From assembly GCA_900766325.1 (NCBI GenBank), contig CAAFVA010000029.1, forward strand, positions 1 to 21,139: 21,139 nt of DNA. The letters run 5' to 3'. Made by a program: the position numbers and the translations under genes. The notes under the pieces are model-generated. The model was not told the DNA's origin. It did not search any database and saw only the letters and a list, made by a program, of their open reading frames with translations. Positions 1-6,749 of the stretch are shown here, piece by piece (within the stretch, counting starts at the first letter, position 1; each line of letters starts with the position of its first letter). This stretch comes from Bacilli bacterium (GTDB taxonomy: Bacteria; Bacillota_I; Bacilli_A; RF39; UBA660).

Positions 1-38
1 ATCTTTGGTACAATAAAAATTGAAAGGTGAAAGAAGTT

Positions 39-92
39 ATGCATATAATAAAAAGAAAAGAAAAATTTTGGCATAAACAATTTATATTATAA
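39..92 (+). CDS. possible 17-residue basic peptide
   Basis: A short frame of 17 codons begins with ATG and ends with TAA. It is preceded by an AAGGTG Shine-Dalgarno-like stretch at 23-28 and a TACAAT -10-like box at 9-14. The product would be lysine-rich, with a Trp and several Ile/Phe residues. I recognise no family. With so little sequence, both frame and signals could be chance in AT-rich DNA, so this is only a candidate. Confidence 0.15.
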   Translation: MHIIKRKEKFWHKQFIL

Positions 93-139
93 TATTTGTT
101 ACATAACACGTGTCAACCTTTATTTATATATAAAATGTG

Positions 140-169
140 TTGACAAATAAAAAATAGGTGTGCTATAAT
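140..169 (+). promoter_or_regulatory. sigma-A promoter of the tRNA-Ser/tRNA-fMet pair
   Basis: Perfect -35 TTGACA (140-145) and perfect -10 TATAAT (164-169), separated by 18 bp. It lies about 60 bp upstream of tRNA-Ser with no gene between. Confidence 0.85.
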
Positions 170-228
170 TTTATTGCTATTTAATTGTTATATTTGTTTT
201 GCTAACGTATATAATAATTAATGCATGC

Positions 229-321
229 GGAGGAATACCCAAGTCTGGTTGAAGGGACCGGTCTTGAAAACCGGGAGGTCGGGCAACCGGCGCGGGGGTT
301 CGAATCCCTCTTCCTCCGCCA
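229..321 (+). tRNA. tRNA-Ser(UGA)
   Basis: Acceptor GGAGGAA (229-235) pairs with TTCCTCC (311-317), followed by discriminator G and an encoded CCA. The anticodon loop reads CTTGAAA, giving anticodon TGA. The long variable arm between the anticodon and T arms, and the T loop GTTCGAATC, are typical of a class II serine tRNA. It is the first gene of a two-tRNA transcript. Confidence 0.97.
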
Positions 322-333
322 CTTAATTTATAT

Positions 334-410
<77 letters not shown>

Positions 411-419
411 AGGTATGTA

Positions 420-446
420 ACATAAGATTTTTCTTATGTTTTTTAT
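420..446 (+). terminator. terminator of the tRNA-Ser/tRNA-fMet transcript
   Basis: ACATAAGA (420-427) pairs perfectly with TCTTATGT (432-439) over a TTTT loop, and a T run follows. Confidence 0.8.
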
Positions 447-453
447 TTTCTTG

Positions 454-482
454 TTGTATAAGAGAAAAAAATGTTGTACAAT
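454..482 (+). promoter_or_regulatory. probable promoter of the gene at 507
   Basis: TTGTAT (454-459) and TACAAT (477-482) are 17 bp apart, just after the tRNA terminator and 24 bp before the start codon. The -35 box is a weak match. Confidence 0.5.
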
Positions 483-506
483 ATACTGAAAAAAGGAGCG
501 GTATAA

Positions 507-1097
507 ATGAAGAGAATGACGATATACGCAAAAAATGATCAAAAAATAGATAGGTTTAACGTTTTGGTTTACGAAAAAGAATTGTTTAACTTATTAAAAA
601 AATTAGATGATTATTATGGAAAGCAAGTTGAAGAGTACGTTTATGAGTATGGGCCAATAAGTACATATCCAACTCAAAAAGACTTGGATAATATTTCTAA
701 AAGTAGTGGTTATGATGAATACTATAAATTAATTGATATAAGTGAAACTTCTTCTAAAACTAATAATTTTGTTAAATATTGTTTTATAGTTGTAAAACCA
801 GTTGGGCTATCTAAAATCGTTAGAAAAATACTTAGTAGTAACTTCATTGATGCTAGTTATGCCATTGAAGAGTTATTTGCTTTTAACGCTAGCGACGATG
901 TTGAAAAAGAGTTATTAAACGAAGTAAAGTCTTGTTTTAATTTTAAAAAGGAAGATAAATTCGATTTAAGAAAAGTTATGTTAGAAGCTTTATTACCATT
1001 AGAAGATGACGTCAGTATTAAATATACTGATGACTCTACGTTGCCTAAATCAGAAAAGTTACCACATTCATATTATTTTAAACGTAAATCTGAATAG
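507..1097 (+). CDS. hypothetical protein, 196 aa
   Basis: I do not recognise this protein. It is a soluble, charged, Lys/Glu/Tyr-rich sequence with no signal peptide or membrane segment. The N-terminal half looks helical, with Leu-Leu-Lys-Lys and Glu/Tyr-rich stretches. A central segment near residues 85-100 is more hydrophobic. The start at 507 is supported by AAGGAG at 493-498, 8 nt upstream; a second ATG three codons later (516) is a possible alternative. The stop is TAG. It has its own promoter-like boxes. The hairpin just downstream (1101-1141) probably ends its transcript, so it is likely monocistronic. Real coding is supported by length, ribosome binding site and consistent codon use; function is unknown. 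Confidence 0.8.
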   Translation: MKRMTIYAKNDQKIDRFNVLVYEKELFNLLKKLDDYYGKQVEEYVYEYGPISTYPTQKDLDNISKSSGYDEYYKLIDISETSSKTNNFVKYCFIVVKPVGLSKIVRKILSSNFIDASYAIEELFAFNASDDVEKELLNEVKSCFNFKKEDKFDLRKVMLEALLPLEDDVSIKYTDDSTLPKSEKLPHSYYFKRKSE

Positions 1098-1100
1098 GAA

Positions 1101-1141
1101 CATAATAAAATCACCATTATATTATTGGTGATTTTATTATG
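1101..1141 (+). terminator. 16-bp perfect palindrome, terminator-like, containing the next start codon
   Basis: The arms 1101-1116 and 1126-1141 are exact reverse complements around a 9-nt loop. The core AATCACCA/TGGTGATT is flanked by an A-rich run on the left and a T-rich run on the right, so it can act as an intrinsic terminator in either direction. The 3' arm also contains GGTG (a weak ribosome binding site) and the ATG of the downstream oxidoreductase. Confidence 0.75.
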
Positions 1142-2629
1142 GAAAAAAGCTTGTGGCAAAAAGATAACAATTTGAAGGGGTTGGCTTCGATAGATAAAAA
1201 CTTAGAAACTGATGTATTAATAATAGGTGCAGGAATGACAGGTGTAACAACGGCATATAATCTAATGAGTAAAGGATTAGACGTTACTTTAATAGACCGA
1301 GGAAAATGTTTTAACGAGGTTACCGCTAAAAGTACTGGTAAAGTAACTTACTTACAAGATCTTAAATACCAAGATATATGTAACGTTTATGATTATGAAG
1401 CTGCAAAATTATATTATGATTCACAAAAAGACGCGATAAAAATTGTTAAGAAAAACATAAAAGATAACGAAATTGATTGTGATTTTGAAAGGTCAGAATC
1501 AATTACTTTCACAACGGACGAAAAAAAGATTCCAAAGTTCATCGCGGAAGAATATGTTTTAAAATCACTTGGTGTTAAATATTCGAACGATTGTAGTTTA
1601 ATGGATGATGATAAGATAAAATATTTGATATCGGTTAAAAATACTTATGTTTTTAATCCAGTTAAATATCTAAAAGGTTTATTAAAAGTAATTAGAAAAT
1701 CAAATAATATTAAGGTGTATGAAAACAGTATCGCAACAAAAGTACGTAAAGATGGTAATTCGTACACCGTAATGGTAAATGGTTTTGAAGTAAAGACGAA
1801 AAAAATAGTAGTAGCTTGTAACTATCCTTTTTTTACGATACCAGGTTTTATACCTTTAAAAACGTATCTAGAGCGTTCTTATATAACCGCAACGAAAGTT
1901 GATAATAATGAAAAAATAAATGGTATTACCGGAACTTATCCAACGGTATCATTTAGGTTTCATGAAGAAAGAGATAGTAAGTATTTTATTTATTTATCAA
2001 GTACTTCAAAAATTAGTAGTAAATTAAATTACGAAAAAAACTATGAAGAAACGATTTTAGAATCAAAAAAAATAACTGGTAAATCGCCATCTTATAAATG
2101 GACCAATATGGATGTGATGACAAATGATTTTTTGCCTTTAATTGGAAGAGTTTCTGATGATGATTCTAACGTTTTTATAGCAACAGGTTATAATACTTGG
2201 GGAATGACAAACGGGACAATCGCAGGTAAAATAATATCTGATTTAATAATAAATAAAAAAAATAAATATGCTAATTTGTTTAGTCCAAGTCGTAATTTGA
2301 ACATAAAGAAAATAAAAAATTTTACGATTAATACTTTAGGCTCAAACGCAAGAGCTTACTTATTGAACATCATTAGAAAAAATCCTTCTTGGTATAAAGG
2401 AAAAGCACTTGTTACTAAAGAAAGCGGAAAGAGAATAGGAATATATTTTGACGAGGAAGGCAAAGAACACAAGGTTTTAAACGTATGTCCTCATCTTAAA
2501 TGTTTCTTAAATTTCAACGCGGTTGATAAAACGTGGGATTGCCCGTGCCACGGTTCTAGGTTTGACATAGACGGCAAAGCAATTAAAGGTCCAAGTCAGT
2601 ATGATATAAAAATAGATGAAACTAAATAG
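1139..2629 (+). CDS. FAD-dependent oxidoreductase with C-terminal Rieske domain (YhfW-like)
   Basis: This is a two-domain redox protein of 496 aa. Residues about 24-390 are a DadA/glycine-oxidase-type FAD domain with the dinucleotide motif G30-A-G-M-T-G35 and a conserved C-terminal FAD-binding segment (I-A-T-G-Y-N-T-W-G-M-T-N-G). Residues about 420-496 are a Rieske [2Fe-2S] domain with Cys450-x-His452 and Cys468-x-x-His471. This order matches Bacillus YhfW; the physiological substrate of that family is not known to me. The N-terminus starts close to the FAD fold, which supports the ATG at 1139. Its only ribosome-binding candidate is GGTGA inside the hairpin at 1101-1141. No good promoter is visible nearby. 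The gene ends in a palindrome shared with the convergent kinase gene. Confidence 0.88.
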   Translation: MEKSLWQKDNNLKGLASIDKNLETDVLIIGAGMTGVTTAYNLMSKGLDVTLIDRGKCFNEVTAKSTGKVTYLQDLKYQDICNVYDYEAAKLYYDSQKDAIKIVKKNIKDNEIDCDFERSESITFTTDEKKIPKFIAEEYVLKSLGVKYSNDCSLMDDDKIKYLISVKNTYVFNPVKYLKGLLKVIRKSNNIKVYENSIATKVRKDGNSYTVMVNGFEVKTKKIVVACNYPFFTIPGFIPLKTYLERSYITATKVDNNEKINGITGTYPTVSFRFHEERDSKYFIYLSSTSKISSKLNYEKNYEETILESKKITGKSPSYKWTNMDVMTNDFLPLIGRVSDDDSNVFIATGYNTWGMTNGTIAGKIISDLIINKKNKYANLFSPSRNLNIKKIKNFTINTLGSNARAYLLNIIRKNPSWYKGKALVTKESGKRIGIYFDEEGKEHKVLNVCPHLKCFLNFNAVDKTWDCPCHGSRFDIDGKAIKGPSQYDIKIDETK

Positions 2630-2649
2630 TAATACTAGTTTCATCTATT
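2611..2649. terminator. bidirectional hairpin in the overlap of two convergent genes
   Basis: Arms 2611-2624 and 2636-2649 are perfect 14-bp reverse complements with an 11-nt loop. The hairpin lies inside the last codons of both convergent genes, whose ends overlap by 8 bp (2622-2629). There is no strong T run, so efficiency as a terminator is uncertain. Confidence 0.6.
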
Positions 2650-3350
2650 GTGTCAATTAAAAAATCACCATTAGGAGTTTTAGTATCTAAAAAGAAGCTA
2701 TCACATATTTTTCTTCCGTCTTTATTGTCAAAAAAGCCAAAATTGTTGTTTAAAATGTTTCTTCTTCTTAGATAAAAATCACATTCGTTTATAATCGAAA
2801 AAGTTAGGATATTGAAAATAAATACATCTACTTCTTTTTTAACACCATATTTTTTAATGAACTCTTGAGATGGGTCACACACGTTAAACGCACAAGTTTT
2901 ATGTGATTTAAAACTTGCGTTATCAAAATCTATAATACAAGGATTCATATTCGATACCATTATGTTAGAACCGATTAAGTCCGAGTGAATTATTCCCTCT
3001 TCATGCATCGATAAGATTACGTTTTTTGACTTTTTTAGTAGCTCTATTTTTTCTTTGATTGGGTATTGTTCAAATGCGTTTATATCTTTCCCATCACAAA
3101 AATCCATTAAATATCTACTTGTTTCCTCATCTTTTTTAACCCAAAATTTTGGGGTGTATAAATTAGGGTTTTTTATTTCACTTAATTCTCCTAACATTCT
3201 TCTTTTGCCGGTTAAGTAAAAAGGATCTTTAAATTCTTTACAAACGTAAAGCTTACCGTCAAAAGTGCATCTTTTAATAATACCATAAGTACCAGAAGAG
3301 TAAGCGTCTTTATCTATAAATGTTAAATCTTCATAATTAATCGTTTGCAA
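2622..3350 (-). CDS. small protein-kinase-like phosphotransferase
   Basis: A 242-aa kinase-fold protein. Visible elements in order are a glycine-rich loop (S-S-G-T-Y-G, residues 18-23), the ATP-binding lysine in V-C-K-E-F (K38), a likely helix-C glutamate near E55, the catalytic loop H122-S-D124 with N129, and the metal-binding D141-F-D143. All key catalytic residues are present, so it is probably active. No membrane or sensory domain follows, unlike PrkC-type kinases; the substrate could be a protein or a small molecule. The start is TTG at 3348-3350, preceded by GGTGAT on the coding strand. The next in-frame Met is after the ATP lysine, so TTG is the only sensible start. It is convergent with the Rieske oxidoreductase and overlaps it by 8 bp. 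Confidence 0.82.
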   Translation of the reverse strand: MQTINYEDLTFIDKDAYSSGTYGIIKRCTFDGKLYVCKEFKDPFYLTGKRRMLGELSEIKNPNLYTPKFWVKKDEETSRYLMDFCDGKDINAFEQYPIKEKIELLKKSKNVILSMHEEGIIHSDLIGSNIMVSNMNPCIIDFDNASFKSHKTCAFNVCDPSQEFIKKYGVKKEVDVFIFNILTFSIINECDFYLRRRNILNNNFGFFDNKDGRKICDSFFLDTKTPNGDFLIDTIDETSITI

Positions 3351-3428
3351 TATATCACCAACTTTTTAATATGTTCATTATTTTATCATAAAATATAATT
3401 AAGTAAAGATAAATATTTAAAAAAGTTG

Positions 3429-3457
3429 TTGACAAAGAATTTTAATTAATATATAAT
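3429..3457 (+). promoter_or_regulatory. sigma-A promoter of tRNA-Asn
   Basis: TTGACA (3429-3434), 17-bp spacer, TATAAT (3452-3457): both boxes match the consensus exactly, 26 bp upstream of the tRNA. Confidence 0.88.
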
Positions 3458-3483
3458 TTGTTTGTACCTTGAAAAAGAGTTAT

Positions 3484-3559
3484 GCTTCAATAGCTCAGTT
3501 GGTAGAGCATCCGGCTGTTAACCGGCAGGTCGTAGGTTCGAGTCCTACTTGAAGCGCCA
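3484..3559 (+). tRNA. tRNA-Asn(GUU)
   Basis: Acceptor GCTTCAA (3484-3490) pairs with TTGAAGC (3549-3555). The discriminator is G and CCA is encoded. The anticodon loop is CTGTTAA (anticodon GTT). The first pair is G1-C72. Most bacterial tRNA-Asn, and those known to be read by bacterial GatCAB, carry U1-A72, so this is unusual. It is a single-gene unit with its own promoter and terminator, immediately upstream of the T-box that probably senses it. Confidence 0.96.
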
Positions 3560-3569
3560 TATAAAAATT

Positions 3570-3594
3570 AAGTAGCGTTATTGCTACTTTTTTT
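3570..3594 (+). terminator. terminator of tRNA-Asn
   Basis: AAGTAGC (3570-3576) pairs with GCTACTT (3583-3589) over a 6-nt loop, followed by more T residues. Confidence 0.8.
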
Positions 3595-3689
3595 CTTTAT
3601 ATACTAGTTTATCAGCCATTGCGTATACCAATATCTTTATAAAATTACAATTAAAAGTTGTAAAATAAGGCATAAATGACAACAAATGG

Positions 3690-3717
3690 TTGTAAAATAA
3701 AATAAATATGATATAAT
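3690..3717 (+). promoter_or_regulatory. promoter of the T-box/aspS/gatCAB transcript
   Basis: TTGTAA (3690-3695), 16-bp spacer and TATAAT (3712-3717), with an extended -10 TG at 3709-3710. It lies just upstream of T-box stem I. Confidence 0.75.
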
Positions 3718-3735
3718 TTATGTATGTTTTACATG

Positions 3736-3975
3736 GCGTTGATGAGGAAAAGTAATTAAATGATTCTTAAAAGAGAGCTAGTGATGGTGGAATACTAGTA
3801 AGATAGTTTAATGAAAGAACACCTTGGAGCTTCTTACCGAAAAGAAATTAGTAGGCTAAGACGGAAGATAACCCGTTAAAGTATCCTAAAGTGACTATTT
3901 ATCTAAATAGTAAACTGGGTGGTACCACGGATACAAGCAGTTATTCGTCCCTATGGGATGGATAGCTGTTTTTTT
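3736..3975 (+). promoter_or_regulatory. T-box riboswitch leader with overlapping Glu/Asn specifier codons
   Basis: A complete T-box leader. Stem I has a basal helix GAGG/CCTT (3744-3747 with 3822-3825). Above it a specifier loop has AGTA on the 5' side (3751-3754) and GAACA on the 3' side (3817-3821). A helix ATTAAAT/GTTTAAT follows, then AGAGAG and the distal arm CTAGT/ACTAG (3778-3782, 3794-3798). The T-box core GGGTGGTACCACGG is at 3917-3930, with tRNA-end-binding bulge TGGT (3920-3923). The terminator is a 14-bp stem (3938-3951 with 3955-3968) plus seven T. The usual specifier position, the triplet before the conserved purine at the helix base, reads AAC (Asn, 3818-3820). One base upstream the triplet is GAA (Glu). 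Uncharged tRNA should stabilise the antiterminator and switch on aspS and gatCAB. Confidence 0.93.
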
Positions 3976-4003
3976 ATTTAAGAAAAGAAAGGAATGATAA
4001 AAA

Positions 4004-5746
4004 ATGAGTACGTATAGAACAAATACATGCGGAGAGTTAACGCTAAAAGATTTAGATAAGAAAGTAACACTTGCAGGTTTCGTATCAACCATAAGAGACC
4101 ATGGCGGAGTTATGTTTGTTGATTTAAGAGATCACTACGGAACAACCCAAATTGTTGTTCACGATGATGCAATGCTAAAGGGAGTTTCAAAAGAGACCGT
4201 TATTAAAGTTACTGGTACGGTTGTTAAAAGAGATGAAGAAACAATAAACAAAAAAATTGCAACTGGTGAGATAGAAGTGGTAATAGATTCGCTTGAGCTA
4301 CTATCGGATACTGCTAAGGTATTACCATTTGAAGTAGATGAATCTAAAAAGGTATCAGAAGACGTTAGGTTAAAGTACCGTTTCTTAGACTTAAGAAACC
4401 CAAAGGTCCACGAAAATATTATTTTAAGGTCAAAAGCGTTTAACTTCTTAAGGAATAAGATGAAAGAATTAGGCTTTCTAGAGATTCAAACACCAATCCT
4501 TACCTCATCATCACCAGAAGGTGCTAGAGACTTTATAATCCCATCAAGAAAACATAAAGGAAAGTTCTACGCACTTCCACAAGCACCACAACAATTTAAA
4601 CAATTATTAATGGCATCAGGCTTTGATAAGTACTTCCAGCTTGCACCTTGTTTTAGAGACGAAGATGGCCGTGCTGATAGACTTGTTGGAGAGTTCTACC
4701 AATTAGACATGGAAATGGCCTTTGCAGACCAAGAAGACATCATGAAGGTTGCCGAAGACGTATTTCCAGCATTCTTTAAAGAATTTGGTAAAAGACGTGT
4801 AACAGAAGGTCATTTTAAAAGAATTCCTTATAATGAGGCAATGCTTAAGTATGGTACTGATAAACCAGATTTAAGAAACCCACTTGAGATAATTGATGTA
4901 TCAGAAGTATTTACTAATACTGAGTTTAAACCATTTAGAGGTGCTATTGTTCGTGCGATAAAAGTAGATGACATAGCAACAAAACCTAATAGTTGGTTTA
5001 ACGAAGTTGTTGATTATGCTAAATCAATTGATATGCCAGGCATTGGATACATCAGCGTAATGGAAGATAAATCACTTAAAGGACCAATTGATAAATTCTT
5101 AACGGATGAAGATAGAAATGCATTATTTAATAAAGCTGGTTTAAAAGAGGGTAGCGTACTATTCTTTATCGCTGATAAAAGAAAAGACGTTGTAACAAGA
5201 AACGCTGGTTTAATTAGAACAGAGTTAGGAAGCAGGCTTGACTTAATGGATCATAATTTATTTGAATTCTGTTTTATAACTGACATGCCAATGTATGAAA
5301 TAAGTGAAGTAACAGGAAAACTTGATTTCATGCACAATCCATTTAGTATGCCACGCGGTGGAGAAAAAGCATTAGATGAAGAAGATCCTTTAGAAATATA
5401 CGCAGATCAATTTGACGTTGTATGTAACGGTGTTGAGTTAGTATCAGGTGCCGTTAGAAACAATCGTCCAGAAGTACTTGTTAAGGCGTTTGAAAAAGCT
5501 GGTTACACTGAAGAAGATATAAAAAGTAAGTTTAACGCATTATACACGGCATTTGGTTATGGATGCCCTCCGCACGTAGGAATGGCACTAGGAATTGATC
5601 GTGCGCTTATGATGCTATTAGAAGAAGATAACGTAAGAGAAACAGTTGCGTTCCCATTAAATCAAAATGGTGAAGACGTACTTACTGGAACTCCAAACGA
5701 GGTTACCGAATTACAACTAAGAGAGACTCATATTAAGTTAAGATAA
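4004..5746 (+). CDS. aspS: aspartyl-tRNA synthetase
   Basis: A class II synthetase of 580 aa, the normal bacterial length. It attaches Asp to tRNA-Asp and, if non-discriminating, also to tRNA-Asn. Domains: N-terminal OB-fold anticodon-binding domain (about 1-110), catalytic core with motif 2 F217-R-D-E-D-G-R-A-D-R226, a GAD insertion domain (about 285-400), and motif 3 ending in G530-I-D-R533. Motif 2 continues with a G-E-F-Y-Q-L-D-M-E-M string and the C-terminus has F-P-L-N-Q, features I associate with the alphaproteobacterial AspRS type rather than that of Bacillus. The start at 4004 follows GAAAGGA (3986-3993). Co-transcription with gatCAB and T-box control argue that it supplies Asp-tRNA(Asn) for amidation; discrimination cannot be read reliably from sequence alone. 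Confidence 0.97.
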   Translation: MSTYRTNTCGELTLKDLDKKVTLAGFVSTIRDHGGVMFVDLRDHYGTTQIVVHDDAMLKGVSKETVIKVTGTVVKRDEETINKKIATGEIEVVIDSLELLSDTAKVLPFEVDESKKVSEDVRLKYRFLDLRNPKVHENIILRSKAFNFLRNKMKELGFLEIQTPILTSSSPEGARDFIIPSRKHKGKFYALPQAPQQFKQLLMASGFDKYFQLAPCFRDEDGRADRLVGEFYQLDMEMAFADQEDIMKVAEDVFPAFFKEFGKRRVTEGHFKRIPYNEAMLKYGTDKPDLRNPLEIIDVSEVFTNTEFKPFRGAIVRAIKVDDIATKPNSWFNEVVDYAKSIDMPGIGYISVMEDKSLKGPIDKFLTDEDRNALFNKAGLKEGSVLFFIADKRKDVVTRNAGLIRTELGSRLDLMDHNLFEFCFITDMPMYEISEVTGKLDFMHNPFSMPRGGEKALDEEDPLEIYADQFDVVCNGVELVSGAVRNNRPEVLVKAFEKAGYTEEDIKSKFNALYTAFGYGCPPHVGMALGIDRALMMLLEEDNVRETVAFPLNQNGEDVLTGTPNEVTELQLRETHIKLR

Positions 5747-5755
5747 GAGGCGTAT

Positions 5756-6427
5756 ATGAAAAAAGTAAATATTTTATGGAGCGGTATTACAGGAAGAACT
5801 GGCCAGTTAGCACTCGAATTTTCAAAACAAAATAATTTTGTTACTATTGTTGCTGGAGTAAGTAATAGTAACAGTAGTTATTATAATTATGATGAGTTAG
5901 ATAAAATAAAAGAAAAATTTGATGTTATAGTGGACTTTTCCCATGAAGATAATTTAGAGAAAATTTTACAATTTGCTTTAAAAGCAAAAAAGTCTTTAAT
6001 AATAGGAACTTATATTAAAGATGCAAAACATATAAATATGATAGAAGAAGCATCAAAGATAATACCAATTTTTAAAGGTGGAAATTTTAGGTTTGATGTA
6101 AAAAAGTTTATGGATGATGTAATTGAATATGTAAATACTTCGACTGAGGATATCGTGCTTGTTGAAACACATTATAAGACAAAAAAAGTTCCTAGCCAAA
6201 CAGCTTTAGAATTAAAAGAAATGGTTTTAAATAAAACAGGTAAGCAACTTAAAATAGATTCTAGGTTAGAATATGATGATTTAATAAATGATTATAAAGT
6301 AAATAATATTAGTTGTCATGTACAAGGATTTGATGGTTTGATAGAAGGAGTTTTAAAAGTAGCTCAAATAATGTCTAGTAATATTAAACCTGATTTATAT
6401 AATTTAAATAAATTATTTGATGAATAA
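5756..6427 (+). CDS. DapB-like 4-hydroxy-tetrahydrodipicolinate reductase homologue
   Basis: A 223-aa protein with the DapB plan: N-terminal nucleotide motif G-I-T-G-R-T-G (residues 11-17), V-D-F-S where DapB has V-D-F-T, G-T-Y in place of the G-T-T turn, and G-N-F-R-F-D-V for the A-N-F-S-x-G-V segment. The catalytic segment is E-T-H-Y-K-T-K-K-V-P-S-Q-T-A. Aligned with E. coli DapB this keeps the catalytic His (H159) and Lys (K163) but lacks one residue before P-S and has Gln where the dipicolinate-binding loop has Gly. It is shorter than typical DapB (about 250-270 aa). Ribosome site AAGAGG (5744-5749) overlaps the aspS stop, so it is translated within the aspS-gatCAB operon. It is probably a lysine/DAP-pathway reductase or a diverged relative; activity is uncertain. 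Confidence 0.8.
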   Translation: MKKVNILWSGITGRTGQLALEFSKQNNFVTIVAGVSNSNSSYYNYDELDKIKEKFDVIVDFSHEDNLEKILQFALKAKKSLIIGTYIKDAKHINMIEEASKIIPIFKGGNFRFDVKKFMDDVIEYVNTSTEDIVLVETHYKTKKVPSQTALELKEMVLNKTGKQLKIDSRLEYDDLINDYKVNNISCHVQGFDGLIEGVLKVAQIMSSNIKPDLYNLNKLFDE

Positions 6428-6443
6428 AATAAGGAGGCAAATA

Positions 6444-6749
6444 ATGCAAAAGATAACAAGAGAAAACATACAAGATTACGCATTAAAATTAATGTTTAAG
6501 ATGAAAGAAGAAGAATTTCCATCTTTTGAAAAAGAGTTTGAAACCATTTTAAAGCACATGGACTTAATTGGTGGGATAGATGGAATAGAAAAAGTTGAAC
6601 CGATGACTTTTCCGTTTAGGAACCCGGACGTTAAATTAAGAAAAGACGTTGCAACATCTACCTTAACTACTGATGATGCCGTTAAAAACGCTCATGAAAC
6701 AATTTATGATGAAGTAAAAGTTCCAAAAGTAGTTGGAGGTGAACAATAA
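6444..6749 (+). CDS. gatC: Asp-tRNA(Asn)/Glu-tRNA(Gln) amidotransferase subunit C
   Basis: A 101-aa protein of the usual GatC size. It has the family's helical N-terminus and the M-x-x-I-x-x-I-D/G-x-x-E-x-V-E-P-M pattern around residues 39-54, then L-R-K-D-V. GatC wraps around and stabilises the GatA-GatB pair. I chose the ATG at 6444 because a perfect AAGGAGG sits at 6431-6437, 6 nt upstream. An in-frame ATG at 6417 lies inside the dapB-like gene, has no ribosome site, and would add nine residues not seen in GatC proteins. It is 16 bp after the dapB-like stop and directly abuts gatA. Confidence 0.93.
   Translation: MQKITRENIQDYALKLMFKMKEEEFPSFEKEFETILKHMDLIGGIDGIEKVEPMTFPFRNPDVKLRKDVATSTLTTDDAVKNAHETIYDEVKVPKVVGGEQ

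Noticed and set aside
6417..6443. Upstream ATG extending gatC by nine residues
   Set aside because: It lies inside the dapB-like gene without a ribosome site, whereas the ATG at 6444 has a perfect AAGGAGG at the right distance.
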